Made by a program: the position numbers and the translations under genes
In this document: in pieces, positions 53,073 to 61,489 of the stretch
Layout: every line of letters begins with the position of its first letter
Position numbering within the stretch: position 1 is the first letter of the stretch
The notes under the pieces: generated by a model
Seen by the model: the letters and a program-made list of their open reading frames with translations, nothing else
The model's database searches: none
Told to the model about the DNA's origin: nothing
Assembly: GCF_023656515.1 (NCBI RefSeq)
Contig: NZ_JAMOFV010000006.1
Location: forward strand, 264,720 to 328,719
DNA: 64,000 nt
Source of the DNA: Clostridium swellfunianum
GTDB taxonomy: Bacteria; Bacillota; Clostridia; Clostridiales; Clostridiaceae
Direction of reading: 5' to 3'

Positions 53073-53621
53073 ATGAAATTCAAGTACTGTCCCAATTGCG
53101 GCAAGAAATTAGATATAAAATACAGCTGGGATGAGGGTGGAGTGCCTTATTGCTCTGAGGATAATATGATGTTTTTTGATACTCCTAAGCCATGTATTAA
53201 TGTGGCTGTTATTAATGGAGATAAGATTCTTCTTCTGAAGCAGAGCTATATTTTTAAGGATTCCAAGGTACTTGTGTCTGGCTATGTAACCAGCGGGGAA
53301 ACTGTGGAGGATACTGTAGCAAGAGAGGTCAAGGAAGAAACAGGCATCACTGTCACTAATATTAAATATTTAGGAAGTGAATTCTTAGCTTCCAAGGACA
53401 TTATCATGCTCACTTTTATGGCTGATTATGTTGAGGGTGAAATCAATAAATCAGCTGAGGTTGAATGGGTAGAGTGGGGTAATCTTCAGGATGCGTTATG
53501 TGAAATGAAAGAAGATGAAATAGGCAAGCGGGTAGTAAGAAAGGTTTTTAAGGAAATCGGTTATAAGGTTGATGAACCCTATAGATGTGATGTGGAGGGT
53601 TGTGAGTTTAATAGAGATTAA
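53073..53621 (+). CDS. NUDIX hydrolase with N-terminal zinc ribbon
   Basis: A 182-residue NUDIX protein. The N-terminal KYCPNCGKKLD with a later YCSEDN forms a zinc-ribbon-like motif as in NADH pyrophosphatase-type proteins. The NUDIX box is GYVTSGETVEDTVAREVKEE followed by TGI (the G-x5-E-x7-REVxEExG pattern, with VKEETGI). A CDVEGCEF motif ends the protein. The ATG at 53073 has GGTGGGGGAG upstream; the upstream extension to 53031 lacks a site. Substrate unknown, probably a nucleoside diphosphate derivative. Confidence 0.88.
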   Translation: MKFKYCPNCGKKLDIKYSWDEGGVPYCSEDNMMFFDTPKPCINVAVINGDKILLLKQSYIFKDSKVLVSGYVTSGETVEDTVAREVKEETGITVTNIKYLGSEFLASKDIIMLTFMADYVEGEINKSAEVEWVEWGNLQDALCEMKEDEIGKRVVRKVFKEIGYKVDEPYRCDVEGCEFNRD

Positions 53622-53712
53622 ATTTACATTATATTTACAATAGCCGCGTGAAACTGCTTGGCTATAGTGATATGATATAAATAAAACAATTTTGAAAAGG
53701 TTGGTGAACATT

Positions 53713-54402
53713 ATGGGTAAGCATGTACCGGAAATTAGGGGGACTCTTAGAAATCATATGATTGAACTCCCCAAGTGTATCAGTGATGCTAGCGGTATAA
53801 GAATTTTTGGAAAAAGACTAAAATCTTTTGTTTTTTCTACTGATGTTGCGGTGATAAGAAACACGAATGCAGATGCTGTTATAGCTGTGTATCCTTTTAC
53901 GCCGCAGCCGGTCATTACGCAAGCTCTAGTGCTCGCTTCAGATATACCTGTATTCTGCGGAGTTGGTGGTGGTATTACAGGAGGCTTAAGAGTAGTAAAT
54001 CTTGCGCTTGATGCAGAGTTTAAAGGTGCCATGGGAGTTGTTGTTAATAATCCTACTCCTAATGAAGTTATTAGAGAAATGAGAGCCACAATAGATATTC
54101 CAATAATGGTTACTGTTGTATCAGAATTTGAGGATATAGAGGCAAGAATTGAGGCAGGAGCTACGATTTTAAATGTTTCAGGTGCGAAAAGAACTGCTGA
54201 GATCGTTAGAAAGATAAGAGAAAAGCATCCTACCTTTCCTATAATAGCGACTGGAGGACCAACAGAAGAGACGATTAGGGCTACAATAGAGGCAGGAGCT
54301 AATGCTATAACCTATACACCTCCAATGGTTTCAGATATCTTAGGAGATATAATGGTTAATTATAGAGATAGATATGAGCAGCATGTTCCAATTATAGAGT
54401 GA
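53713..54402 (+). CDS. TIM-barrel protein annotated as hydrolase in Firmicutes
   Basis: A 229-residue protein with a beta/alpha-barrel pattern: repeated hydrophobic strands (DVAVIRNTNADAVIAVYPF, FCGVGGGITGG, GAMGVVVNNPTP, IPIMVTVVSEFED, ATILNVSGAKR) and a C-terminal phosphate-binding-like segment FPIIATGGPTEETIRA. It resembles small barrels such as KDPG aldolase or indole-glycerol phosphate synthase, but I cannot name the substrate. The ATG at 53713 follows GGTTGGTGA; an upstream TTG at 53692 is less likely. Followed closely by the flavodoxin/ferredoxin gene. Confidence 0.7.
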   Translation: MGKHVPEIRGTLRNHMIELPKCISDASGIRIFGKRLKSFVFSTDVAVIRNTNADAVIAVYPFTPQPVITQALVLASDIPVFCGVGGGITGGLRVVNLALDAEFKGAMGVVVNNPTPNEVIREMRATIDIPIMVTVVSEFEDIEARIEAGATILNVSGAKRTAEIVRKIREKHPTFPIIATGGPTEETIRATIEAGANAITYTPPMVSDILGDIMVNYRDRYEQHVPIIE

Positions 54403-54418
54403 TTATATGGGGGGAACC

Positions 54419-55198
54419 ATGAAATCAAATTTATATTATTTCAGCGCAACTGGAAATACCAAATTTGCTGCTGATAAACTTCAGGAACAATTTAAGAAAT
54501 ACGGAAAAGATTTAGAATTAATAAATATAGAGAATGTAGATAAGGTAGACTTAACTGATTGTGAATACTTAATTATAGGTACTCCAGTTCACTCTGAAAT
54601 GCCTCCAAGGATAATAACTGATTTTATTAACAATCTCCCAGAGGGAAACCGTAAGTTAAAATGTATGGTTTATTCTACTCAAGGTGCAAATGGAACTGCT
54701 GCTGTTGAGTTCTTAAAAAGAATACTTAATAAAAAGGGTTATGAGGTTTTAATTCAGACCTGTTTTAGAATGGCTAACAATTATTATTTTGGTTTTGGAG
54801 TTGAAAGAACTGATGAGGAGATAGCAGCTTACAGCAGGAAGGTAGAAGAAAAGGCTAAGCTTATAGTTCAAAAGCTGCTTAAGGACGAAAGACATAAGGA
54901 GGGAGCTTTGGGTATAAGGGTCTTTATTGGCAAAGTTATGGCTAATGGATTTCATAGAATGCTTCCAAAGCTTTCTTCTGTCTTAACGTCTACAGAGCAA
55001 TGTATGAAGTGTGGCTTGTGTTTAAGAAATTGTCCTAAAAATAACATAACAATAGAAGAAGGACATGCTACTTTTCATAGTCAGTGTATTATGTGTACAA
55101 GATGTATACATATATGCCCAGTTAATGCTATAAGATATAAGGGTAAAAAGATAACACAAAATCAAAAGAGTTTAATAAAATATTTAGAATTAAAGTAG
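54419..55198 (+). CDS. EFR1-type flavodoxin-ferredoxin fusion
   Basis: A 259-residue electron-transfer protein. The N-terminal flavodoxin-like domain starts NLYYFSATGNTKFAADKL (FMN phosphate loop SATGNT), with YLIIGTPVHSEMPP and VYSTQGANG. The C-terminal part has two 4Fe-4S motifs, CMKCGLCLRNCP and CIMCTRCIHICP. Such EFR1 proteins are common in anaerobic Firmicutes; partners are unknown. The ATG at 54419 follows GGGGGGAA. A tiny cysteine-rich gene starts 12 bases after it. Confidence 0.88.
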   Translation: MKSNLYYFSATGNTKFAADKLQEQFKKYGKDLELINIENVDKVDLTDCEYLIIGTPVHSEMPPRIITDFINNLPEGNRKLKCMVYSTQGANGTAAVEFLKRILNKKGYEVLIQTCFRMANNYYFGFGVERTDEEIAAYSRKVEEKAKLIVQKLLKDERHKEGALGIRVFIGKVMANGFHRMLPKLSSVLTSTEQCMKCGLCLRNCPKNNITIEEGHATFHSQCIMCTRCIHICPVNAIRYKGKKITQNQKSLIKYLELK

Positions 55199-55210
55199 GT
55201 GAACATAACA

Positions 55211-55372
55211 ATGGCAACAGGTGGAGACAACTGCAAAAGCTGTCCAGACTTTTTAGAAGAGAAATGTGACGGCAATGCAACAGACTGTATGTGCAGAAGA
55301 TGTCCAAGAAGCTTGGGAAAATGCATAACTACTAAATATTGTACGGAAACTGAATCCGTACTTTATATATAA
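55211..55372 (+). CDS. Small cysteine-rich protein (53 aa)
   Basis: A 53-residue open frame, MATGGDNCKSCPDF onward, with nine cysteines in CxxC pairs (CKSC, CMCRRC, then CIT and C). It begins 12 bases after the EFR1 gene with a TAGGTGA site and ends 18 bases before the carboxypeptidase gene, so it fits an operon. Pattern suggests a metal- or cluster-binding small protein; I do not recognise a family. Confidence 0.65.
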   Translation: MATGGDNCKSCPDFLEEKCDGNATDCMCRRCPRSLGKCITTKYCTETESVLYI

Positions 55373-55390
55373 GAAAGAGGTATAAAAAAC

Positions 55391-56896
55391 ATGGGTGAGA
55401 ATTTTGAGACTAAATTAAAAGAGTTTAAAGAGTATATGACAAAGATGGAGTACTTAAACAGTGCTACTAGTGTACTTTCTTGGGATATGATGGTTGGTAT
55501 TCCTAAGAAGGGCAAGGCTTATAGGAGCGAAGTGCTTGGATATCTTTCCGGCGAGTCCTATAAGCTGCAGACTTCAGATGAGATGAAGGTTTTTATAGAT
55601 TACTTTAAATCTCAGGAGAACTTGGATGATGTTACAAAGGCTATGGTACATAATGCCGAGAAAAATTATAACCAAACCAAGAAGATACCAGAAGATAGAT
55701 ATAGGGAATATATTGTTTTAGCTTCTAATTCCTTCGCTTATTGGGAAGAGGCTAGAGCTAAGTCTGATTTCAGCATATTCAAGCCTTACCTTGAAAAGAT
55801 AGTTGAGTTTATGAAGGAATTTGTAGAGTATTGGGGTTATGAAGGCAATAAGTACAATACTTTGCTGGATTTTTATGAGCCTGGCATAACTGTAGAAAGG
55901 CTCGATAAGGTGTTTGGTGAATTGCGAGAAGGAATAGTAGCTCTTTTAAATAAGATTAAAAGCAGCGGAATTAAAATTGATGCTTCCTTCTTTAACAAGC
56001 ACTATGCAAAGGTAGATCAGGAAGCCTTTGGAATATTTATGCTTGATAAAATAGGCTATGATTTTGATGCAGGAAAAATAGATATAAGTACACATCCATT
56101 TACAACAACCTTTGATAATAAGGACGTTAGAATAACTACAAGATATGACTTAAATGAATTTAGAGGAGCACTATTTAGTTCAATACATGAGGGCGGTCAC
56201 GCAATATATGAGCAGGATATCCCAGATGAGCTAAAAGGAACAGGCCTTGCAACTGGAGTGTCCATGGGAATTCATGAATCCCAATCAAGATTTTATGAAA
56301 ATATATTAGGAAGAAGCAAGGAATTCTGGAGTTATTTCTATCCAGAAGCGCAAAAAAGATTTGAGCAGTTTAAAGAAATCTCATTAGAAGATTTCTATAA
56401 AGCTGTAAATATTGTTGAGCCTTCACTTATAAGGACAGAAGCAGATGAGCTAACTTACAGTCTTCATGTTATTATAAGATACGAAATAGAAAAGGCTTTA
56501 TTCAATGGTGAAGTAACTGTTGAAGAGCTTCCAAAGATATGGAACGAAAAATATAAGGAATACTTAGGAATAGAGCCTTCAAATGATGCAGAAGGAGTTC
56601 TTCAGGATATGCACTGGTCAGATGGAAGCTTTGGCTACTTCCCAAGCTATGCTCTTGGAAATCTTTATGGTGCGCAATTCCTTCAAAAAATGCTTAAAGA
56701 TATTCCTGATTATTATAAACAAATTGAAAATGGAGAGTTTTCGCAGATACATGAGTGGCTTAAGGAAAATATCCATAAGCATGGAGCAGCTTATGAGCCA
56801 TCAAAACTAATTAGAATGGTAACCGGTGAGGAGCTTACTGCAAAATACTTTATCGAGTATTTAAATAAAAAATACAGTGAAATATATAAGCTTTAA
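55391..56896 (+). CDS. M32 family metallocarboxypeptidase
   Basis: Zinc carboxypeptidase of the thermostable carboxypeptidase 1 family, 501 residues, cytoplasmic. The zinc motif HEGGHAIYEQ (HExxH) is near residue 270 in SSIHEGGHAIYEQ; GIHESQSRFYENILGRS supplies the third ligand region, and RTEADELTYSLHVIIRYE is a further signature. AAAGAGG before the ATG. It follows the small cysteine-rich gene closely; a hairpin terminator follows. Confidence 0.93.
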   Translation: MGENFETKLKEFKEYMTKMEYLNSATSVLSWDMMVGIPKKGKAYRSEVLGYLSGESYKLQTSDEMKVFIDYFKSQENLDDVTKAMVHNAEKNYNQTKKIPEDRYREYIVLASNSFAYWEEARAKSDFSIFKPYLEKIVEFMKEFVEYWGYEGNKYNTLLDFYEPGITVERLDKVFGELREGIVALLNKIKSSGIKIDASFFNKHYAKVDQEAFGIFMLDKIGYDFDAGKIDISTHPFTTTFDNKDVRITTRYDLNEFRGALFSSIHEGGHAIYEQDIPDELKGTGLATGVSMGIHESQSRFYENILGRSKEFWSYFYPEAQKRFEQFKEISLEDFYKAVNIVEPSLIRTEADELTYSLHVIIRYEIEKALFNGEVTVEELPKIWNEKYKEYLGIEPSNDAEGVLQDMHWSDGSFGYFPSYALGNLYGAQFLQKMLKDIPDYYKQIENGEFSQIHEWLKENIHKHGAAYEPSKLIRMVTGEELTAKYFIEYLNKKYSEIYKL

Positions 56897-56904
56897 AAAT
56901 GAGG

Positions 56905-56946
56905 AATGAAGAGTGGAAAAAAAGCTTTTCATTCTTCATTATTTTT
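56905..56946 (+). terminator. Terminator after the M32 carboxypeptidase
   Basis: AATGAAGAGTGGAAAA (56905-56920) pairs, with one mismatch, with TTTTCATTCTTCATT (56926-56940), followed by ATTTTTA. Confidence 0.7.
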
Positions 56947-57004
56947 ATAATTAAACATAAATTTTTGGGAACACTACTTATATATGAGCTAAGAGGAGTG
57001 AACC

Positions 57005-57193
57005 ATGGTTATGTTTAATGATAGTAGAAGTTTAGTTGGAGAAAACTGCTTAGAATTTGATTCAAGGTTTATTTTGACTAAAGGCAATATGACTCATCTT
57101 GCTCAGAGCTGTATAAACTGCACAAACTATGTAAGTGGTCAGTGCTCAAAGGGCTTATTCAATAAGGTTTATGAAGTTTTAAGCATAAATTAA
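57005..57193 (+). CDS. Small CxxC protein 1
   Basis: A 62-residue protein with the C-terminal motif AQSCINCTNYVSGQCSKGLF. The pattern CxxCx7C and the following F-x2-V are shared with the next gene, so the two are paralogues. A GAGGAG site precedes the ATG. No signal peptide or membrane segment. The function is unknown; metal binding is plausible. Confidence 0.65.
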   Translation: MVMFNDSRSLVGENCLEFDSRFILTKGNMTHLAQSCINCTNYVSGQCSKGLFNKVYEVLSIN

Positions 57194-57249
57194 GGATGCA
57201 CATGGATTAGTAATCTTTATGTACCCTGAGAAGTACAGGAGGAATGAAA

Positions 57250-57474
57250 ATGGATAATACAGCAAGTCAAAATCAAATGATGATGGTAGCAGTTAATTGC
57301 CCAGGCTATAAACCAACTTGTAAGGACTTAACTAATACAATAGGAGTTGAAAACTCAAAAAGCTGCGATAATTGTACTCACTGGGAAGAACATCATTGCA
57401 ATATCAATCTTTTTGATCCAGTTTTAACTAGCTTAGACCAAGAATCATTTAATAGCTATTGTGTAAAAGGATAG
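57250..57474 (+). CDS. Small CxxC protein 2
   Basis: A 74-residue protein with SKSCDNCTHWEEHHCNINLF, the same CxxCx7C-then-F pattern as the preceding small gene, plus two further cysteines in the N-terminal half (NCPGYKPTCKD) and one near the end. The ATG at 57250 is seven bases from AGGAGG. The stop codon is inside a terminator stem. The function is unknown. Confidence 0.65.
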   Translation: MDNTASQNQMMMVAVNCPGYKPTCKDLTNTIGVENSKSCDNCTHWEEHHCNINLFDPVLTSLDQESFNSYCVKG

Positions 57475-57494
57475 TAAAGCTGCTATCCTTTTAT
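57465..57494 (+). terminator. Terminator after small CxxC protein 2
   Basis: AAAAGGATAG (57465-57474) pairs perfectly with CTATCCTTTT (57483-57492). It contains the stop codon. Confidence 0.8.
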
Positions 57495-57576
57495 ATCATT
57501 GGATAAATAATATCAATTTAGCTCATATAGGGTATTCTATTTAAAGAAATTATTGAAATAAATATGCATATTTGTA

Positions 57577-57605
57577 TTGAGAATTTTCGATATAGGTGAT
57601 AAAAT
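57577..57605 (+). promoter_or_regulatory. Sigma-A promoter of the serine-pathway aminotransferase
   Basis: TTGAGA (57577-57582), 17 bases, TAAAAT (57600-57605), with TG one base upstream of the -10. It lies about 75 bases before the gene start. Confidence 0.6.
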
Positions 57606-57681
57606 TAAAATGATGATAATAATTCAAAAATTATAAAAAGTGAAAGATTAATTACATAATAAAAATAAATGGAGGTTTACT

Positions 57682-58755
57682 ATGCATAAGAAACTATTTA
57701 TTCCAGGTCCAGTAGAAGTTAGACCAGATGTACTAGAAAAAATGGCAACACCTATGATAGGTCACAGAAGCAAAGATGCTTCAGCTCTTCAAAGAAGAAT
57801 TAGTGACAAGCTAAAAAAACTATTTTACACCGAAGAAGAGATACTTCTTTCAACTACATCTGGTAGCGGTCTTATGGAAGGTGCTGTACGCTCCTGTACT
57901 GCTAAAAGGGCAGCTGTATTTTCAGTAGGAGCCTTTGGTGACAGATGGTATGACATGGCTGTAGCTAACAATGTTCCAGCAGATTTATTCAGGTCTGAAG
58001 ATGGAAAACCAACAACACCAGAAATGGTTGAAGAAGCTTTAAGCACAGGAAAGTACGACTTAGTTACAATAACACATAATGAAACTTCTGCAGGGCTTAT
58101 GAATCCTGTTGATGAAATTGCAGACGTTATAAGGAAGTATCCTGATGTTATATTCTGCTTAGATACAGTAAGTTCAGCTGCTGGTAGCAAAATAGAAGTT
58201 GATAAGCTTGGAGTGGACATATGCATAACTTCTACTCAGAAAGCTATAGGACTTCCTCCTGGAATGGCTATCTGCACTTTCTCAAAGAAAGCTGTAGAAA
58301 GAGCTAAACAAGTTCCACATAGAGGCTTATATTTAGATTTACTTTCACTTTATGAATACATACAAAAGAAAGATTATCAATATCCTTCAACTCCATCACT
58401 TTCTCATATGTATGCTCTTGATTATCAGTTAGACAGAATAATGGAAGAAGGGCTTGAAAATAGATTTGCAAGACATATAGAGATGGCTGAAATAGTTAGA
58501 AATTGGGCGAGAAAGCATTTTGCTATATTCCCAGATGAAAGATATCTTTCAAATACATTAACTAATATTGCTAATACAAGAAACATAGATGTATCTGATT
58601 TAAACAAAAAGCTTGGTGCAAGAGGTTATCAAATTTCTAATGGTTACGGAAAGCTTAAAGACAAAACCTTTAGAATAGCTCACATGGCTGACTGCACAGT
58701 TGAAGAGATTAAAGAATTGTTAAATGTTATTAATGAAATATTAGAGCTTGAATAA
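57682..58755 (+). CDS. Serine/alanine-glyoxylate type aminotransferase, probable phosphoserine aminotransferase role
   Basis: PLP-dependent class V aminotransferase of 357 residues. The start KLFIPGPVEVRPDVLEKM and GHRSKDASAL are family signatures; the PLP lysine is in ITSTQKAIGLPPG near residue 194. It is followed by serA and DUF1015, an arrangement common in clostridia in which this enzyme is thought to take the place of SerC in serine synthesis. That assignment rests on context; alanine-glyoxylate or serine-pyruvate exchange is possible too. GGAGG precedes the ATG. Confidence 0.85.
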   Translation: MHKKLFIPGPVEVRPDVLEKMATPMIGHRSKDASALQRRISDKLKKLFYTEEEILLSTTSGSGLMEGAVRSCTAKRAAVFSVGAFGDRWYDMAVANNVPADLFRSEDGKPTTPEMVEEALSTGKYDLVTITHNETSAGLMNPVDEIADVIRKYPDVIFCLDTVSSAAGSKIEVDKLGVDICITSTQKAIGLPPGMAICTFSKKAVERAKQVPHRGLYLDLLSLYEYIQKKDYQYPSTPSLSHMYALDYQLDRIMEEGLENRFARHIEMAEIVRNWARKHFAIFPDERYLSNTLTNIANTRNIDVSDLNKKLGARGYQISNGYGKLKDKTFRIAHMADCTVEEIKELLNVINEILELE

Positions 58756-58776
58756 TTTTGTGATTTTACTACAGCG

Positions 58777-58810
58777 CAACAAGATAACTAGCAAACTAGT
58801 TATCTTGTTG
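58777..58810. repeat. Perfect hairpin between aminotransferase and serA
   Basis: A 15-base arm (58777-58791) pairs exactly with 58796-58810 around a CAAA loop. The 3' side has TGTTGTGGTT rather than a T-run, so it is either a weak terminator or an mRNA stabiliser/regulator between the two genes. Confidence 0.7.
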
Positions 58811-58864
58811 TGGTTAAAGTTACAAGCCAGCATTTTTTAATGCTATTTTGAGGAGGATTTATTT

Positions 58865-59782
58865 ATGGTAAGAATTCTAGTTACTGATGGTATGGAGCAG
58901 TCAGGAATAGACGAGCTTAGAGCAAAAGGCTTTGAGGTTGTAGAAAAATTTTATCAGCCAGAAGAACTCGGTGAAGCTTTAAAGGAATTTGATGTTTTAG
59001 TTGTAAGGTCTGCTACTAAGGTTAGAAAACCTATAATAGACAAGGCTGCAGAAGGCGGAAGATTAAAAATGGTTATCCGCGGAGGGGTTGGAGTTGACAA
59101 CATAGATGTAGCTTATGCAATTGAAAAGGGAATTAAGGTTACAAATACTCCAAATGCAAGCAGTGCATCTGTGGCTGAACTTACAATAGGCCATATGTTT
59201 GCAGTTGCAAGATTTATAAATATTGCAAACGTTACGATGAGAGAAGGTAAGTGGGAAAAGAAACATTACGAAGGTATTGAGCTTAATGGAAAAACTTTAG
59301 GACTTATTGGTTTTGGAAGAATTTCAAGAGAAGTTGCTAAAAGAGCTTACGTACTTGGCATGAAGGTAATATATACTGATGTTATAGGAAAGGCTGAAGG
59401 CTTTGAGCATTATGAATTTGTAGATATGAATGAGCTTTTAAAGCGCTCAGATTTTATATCTCTTCATATTCCTTTCGATAAAGAAAAGGGAGCAACAATT
59501 GGATCAGAGCAGTTTGCTATGATGAAGGATGGCGCTTACCTTGTTAACTGTGCAAGAGGCGGGGTAGTTTGCGAAAAGGCAATGCTTGAAGCACTGAATA
59601 GTGGTAAACTTGCTGGAGCAGCTGTAGATGTTTTTGAAGAGGAGCCAACAAAGAACGAAGAACTTTTGAAGCATCCTAGAGTTTCTGTTACACCTCATAT
59701 AGGAGCAGCAACTGTTGAAGCTCAAACTAGAATAGGTGAAGAAATAGTATCAATAATAACTGAACACTTTAAAGCAGAATAG
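58865..59782 (+). CDS. serA: D-3-phosphoglycerate dehydrogenase, short form
   Basis: NAD-dependent D-2-hydroxyacid dehydrogenase that opens serine synthesis. The Rossmann motif is LGLIGFGRISREVAKRA (about 141-157), with VNCARGGVV and the catalytic histidine in VTPHIGAATVEAQTRIG. At 305 residues it lacks the C-terminal ACT/regulatory domain of longer SerA, so serine feedback through ACT is not expected. AGGAGG precedes the ATG. Adjacent aminotransferase and DUF1015 genes support the serine pathway. Confidence 0.92.
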   Translation: MVRILVTDGMEQSGIDELRAKGFEVVEKFYQPEELGEALKEFDVLVVRSATKVRKPIIDKAAEGGRLKMVIRGGVGVDNIDVAYAIEKGIKVTNTPNASSASVAELTIGHMFAVARFINIANVTMREGKWEKKHYEGIELNGKTLGLIGFGRISREVAKRAYVLGMKVIYTDVIGKAEGFEHYEFVDMNELLKRSDFISLHIPFDKEKGATIGSEQFAMMKDGAYLVNCARGGVVCEKAMLEALNSGKLAGAAVDVFEEEPTKNEELLKHPRVSVTPHIGAATVEAQTRIGEEIVSIITEHFKAE

Positions 59783-59800
59783 ATATAATTGTAATTGAAG

Positions 59801-59858
59801 CATAAAGGTTGAAAGTCTTTGCTAAAATGCTAAGAAATAAGGATTAACAACCTTTATG
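59801..59858 (+). repeat. Inverted repeat in the DUF1015 leader
   Basis: CATAAAGGTTG (59801-59811) and CAACCTTTATG (59848-59858) pair perfectly around a 36-base loop. It lies 30-88 bases before the DUF1015 start and could be a regulatory leader; it is not a T-box or any riboswitch I recognise. Confidence 0.5.
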
Positions 59859-59888
59859 TTCGATACAGAAGTACAGGAGGAAACAAAC

Positions 59889-61133
59889 ATGGCAGTAGTT
59901 AGACCTTTTAAAGCTGTTAGACCAGCTAAAGATTTGGCAGATAAGGTTGCCGCACTTCCTTATGATGTTATGAACAGCGATGAGGCAAGAGAAATGGTTA
60001 AAGATAATCCATATTCTTTTCTTCATGTAGATAAGGCAGAGATAGATTTAGATAAAAGTATAGATTTATATGATAAAAAGGTTTATGAAAAAGCTAGAGA
60101 AAACCTATATAAGATGATTGATGATGATGTTTTTATTGAGGATGACAAGCCACAACTATATATATATAGACAAGTAATGGATGGAAGAACTCAAACTGGT
60201 TTAGTTGGGTGTACTTCTATAGACGATTACATGAACAATATAATTAAAAAGCATGAGCACACAAGAGCTGATAAGGAGCAGGACAGAATAAACCATGTTG
60301 ACTACTGTAACGCTAATACTGGTCCTATATTTTTAACTTATAAGGCTCAAGATGAAATCGATTCTATTATTAAGAAGTGGACAGATAATGAGCCAGTTTA
60401 TAATTTTGTTTCTGAAGATGGAATATCTCACATAGTTTGGATAATAGAATGTGATAAGGACATTGAAAAACTAACTTCTCTATTTAAAACTGTAGATTAT
60501 TTATATATTGCAGATGGACACCACAGAGCAGCTTCAGCTGTGAAGGTTGGTCAAATGAGAAGAAATGAGAATCCAAGCTATACTGGAGAAGAAGAATTTA
60601 ATTTCTTCTTGTCAGTATTATTCCCAGATAGGGATTTATATGTTATGGACTATAACAGGGTTGTTAAGGACTTAAATGGACTTTCAGCCGAAGAATATAT
60701 GCTTAAGGTTTCGGAAAAATTTAATGTAAGCACATATGAAGGGGATGGACCTTATAAGCCTTCCAGCAAGCATACCTACGGAATGTATTTAGATAGAAAA
60801 TGGTATATGCTTGAGGCAAAGGAAGGAACTTATAATCCAGAAGACCCTGTTGATAGGTTAGATGTTTCTATTCTTCAAAACAACCTATTAAGACCTATCC
60901 TGGGGATTGAAGATCCTAGAACCGACAAGAGGATAGACTTTGTAGGCGGTATAAGAGGTCTTGGGGAACTCGAGAGAAGAGTAGAGCAAGGGATGAAGGT
61001 TGCCTTCTCAATGTATCCAACAACTATTCAGGATTTAATGGATATTGCTGATGCAGGGAAGGTAATGCCTCCCAAATCCACTTGGTTTGAGCCAAAGCTT
61101 AGAAGTGGATTATTCGTTCACAAGCTTAAATAA
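59889..61133 (+). CDS. DUF1015 family protein
   Basis: A 414-residue DUF1015 protein, conserved beside serA in many Firmicutes and archaea but of unproved function. Signatures: AVVRPFKAVRPAKDLADKVA at the start, ALPYDVMNSDEAREM, KHEHTRADKEQDRINHV, YIADGHHRAASA (with a DGHHR motif suggestive of a catalytic or phosphate-binding site) and IDFVGGIRGLGELE. The ATG at 59889 follows AGGAGG; an upstream ATG at 59856 lies within the leader hairpin. The serA link suggests a role in serine metabolism. Confidence 0.85.
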   Translation: MAVVRPFKAVRPAKDLADKVAALPYDVMNSDEAREMVKDNPYSFLHVDKAEIDLDKSIDLYDKKVYEKARENLYKMIDDDVFIEDDKPQLYIYRQVMDGRTQTGLVGCTSIDDYMNNIIKKHEHTRADKEQDRINHVDYCNANTGPIFLTYKAQDEIDSIIKKWTDNEPVYNFVSEDGISHIVWIIECDKDIEKLTSLFKTVDYLYIADGHHRAASAVKVGQMRRNENPSYTGEEEFNFFLSVLFPDRDLYVMDYNRVVKDLNGLSAEEYMLKVSEKFNVSTYEGDGPYKPSSKHTYGMYLDRKWYMLEAKEGTYNPEDPVDRLDVSILQNNLLRPILGIEDPRTDKRIDFVGGIRGLGELERRVEQGMKVAFSMYPTTIQDLMDIADAGKVMPPKSTWFEPKLRSGLFVHKLK

Positions 61134-61489
61134 ATATCTTCCACAACAATCTTTTAATACACTATAAAAAGATTGAATAAAGAGAGGATAAAGTTACTGA
61201 AAATCTAATGGGGATTTAGTAAAAAGAGGGCTATTGTCAAATAGGGATTAAGAGTAAGGGATAAGGCTAAAGTATCGATTTTCATGGCATGAAAGTGTGT
61301 TGAAATAAGATATGGAGAGTTCTTATCCCTTTTCTCAGGTCTTTCTTTCAACATAGTTTCTTATAAAGTTTATTGTAATGAACAGTTTAAATATTAATAA
61401 ATAGTTAAAATATCGAAATAAGGATAAATTAGCAGAAATTTATGCTATCATTATAATGAAATATTTTTTGTATTTAGGAGGAATTAGTA
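61134..61489. other. Intergenic region with nested inverted repeats
   Basis: About 350 non-coding bases. AAGGGATAAG (61256-61265) pairs with CTTATCCCTT (61322-61331), enclosing a perfect dyad TTTCATG-G-CATGAAA (61280-61294). The region could encode a small structured RNA; I recognise no known family and no protein. Confidence 0.5.

Noticed and set aside
58777-58810. Standard terminator between aminotransferase and serA
   Set aside because: The stem is perfect but a proper T-run is missing, so it is listed as a hairpin rather than a terminator.
59783-59888. T-box riboswitch before DUF1015
   Set aside because: No AGGGTGG-type T-box sequence or specifier stem is visible.
61134-61489. 6S RNA, tmRNA or RNase P RNA in the gap
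   Set aside because: No conserved core of these RNAs can be recognised, only local inverted repeats.
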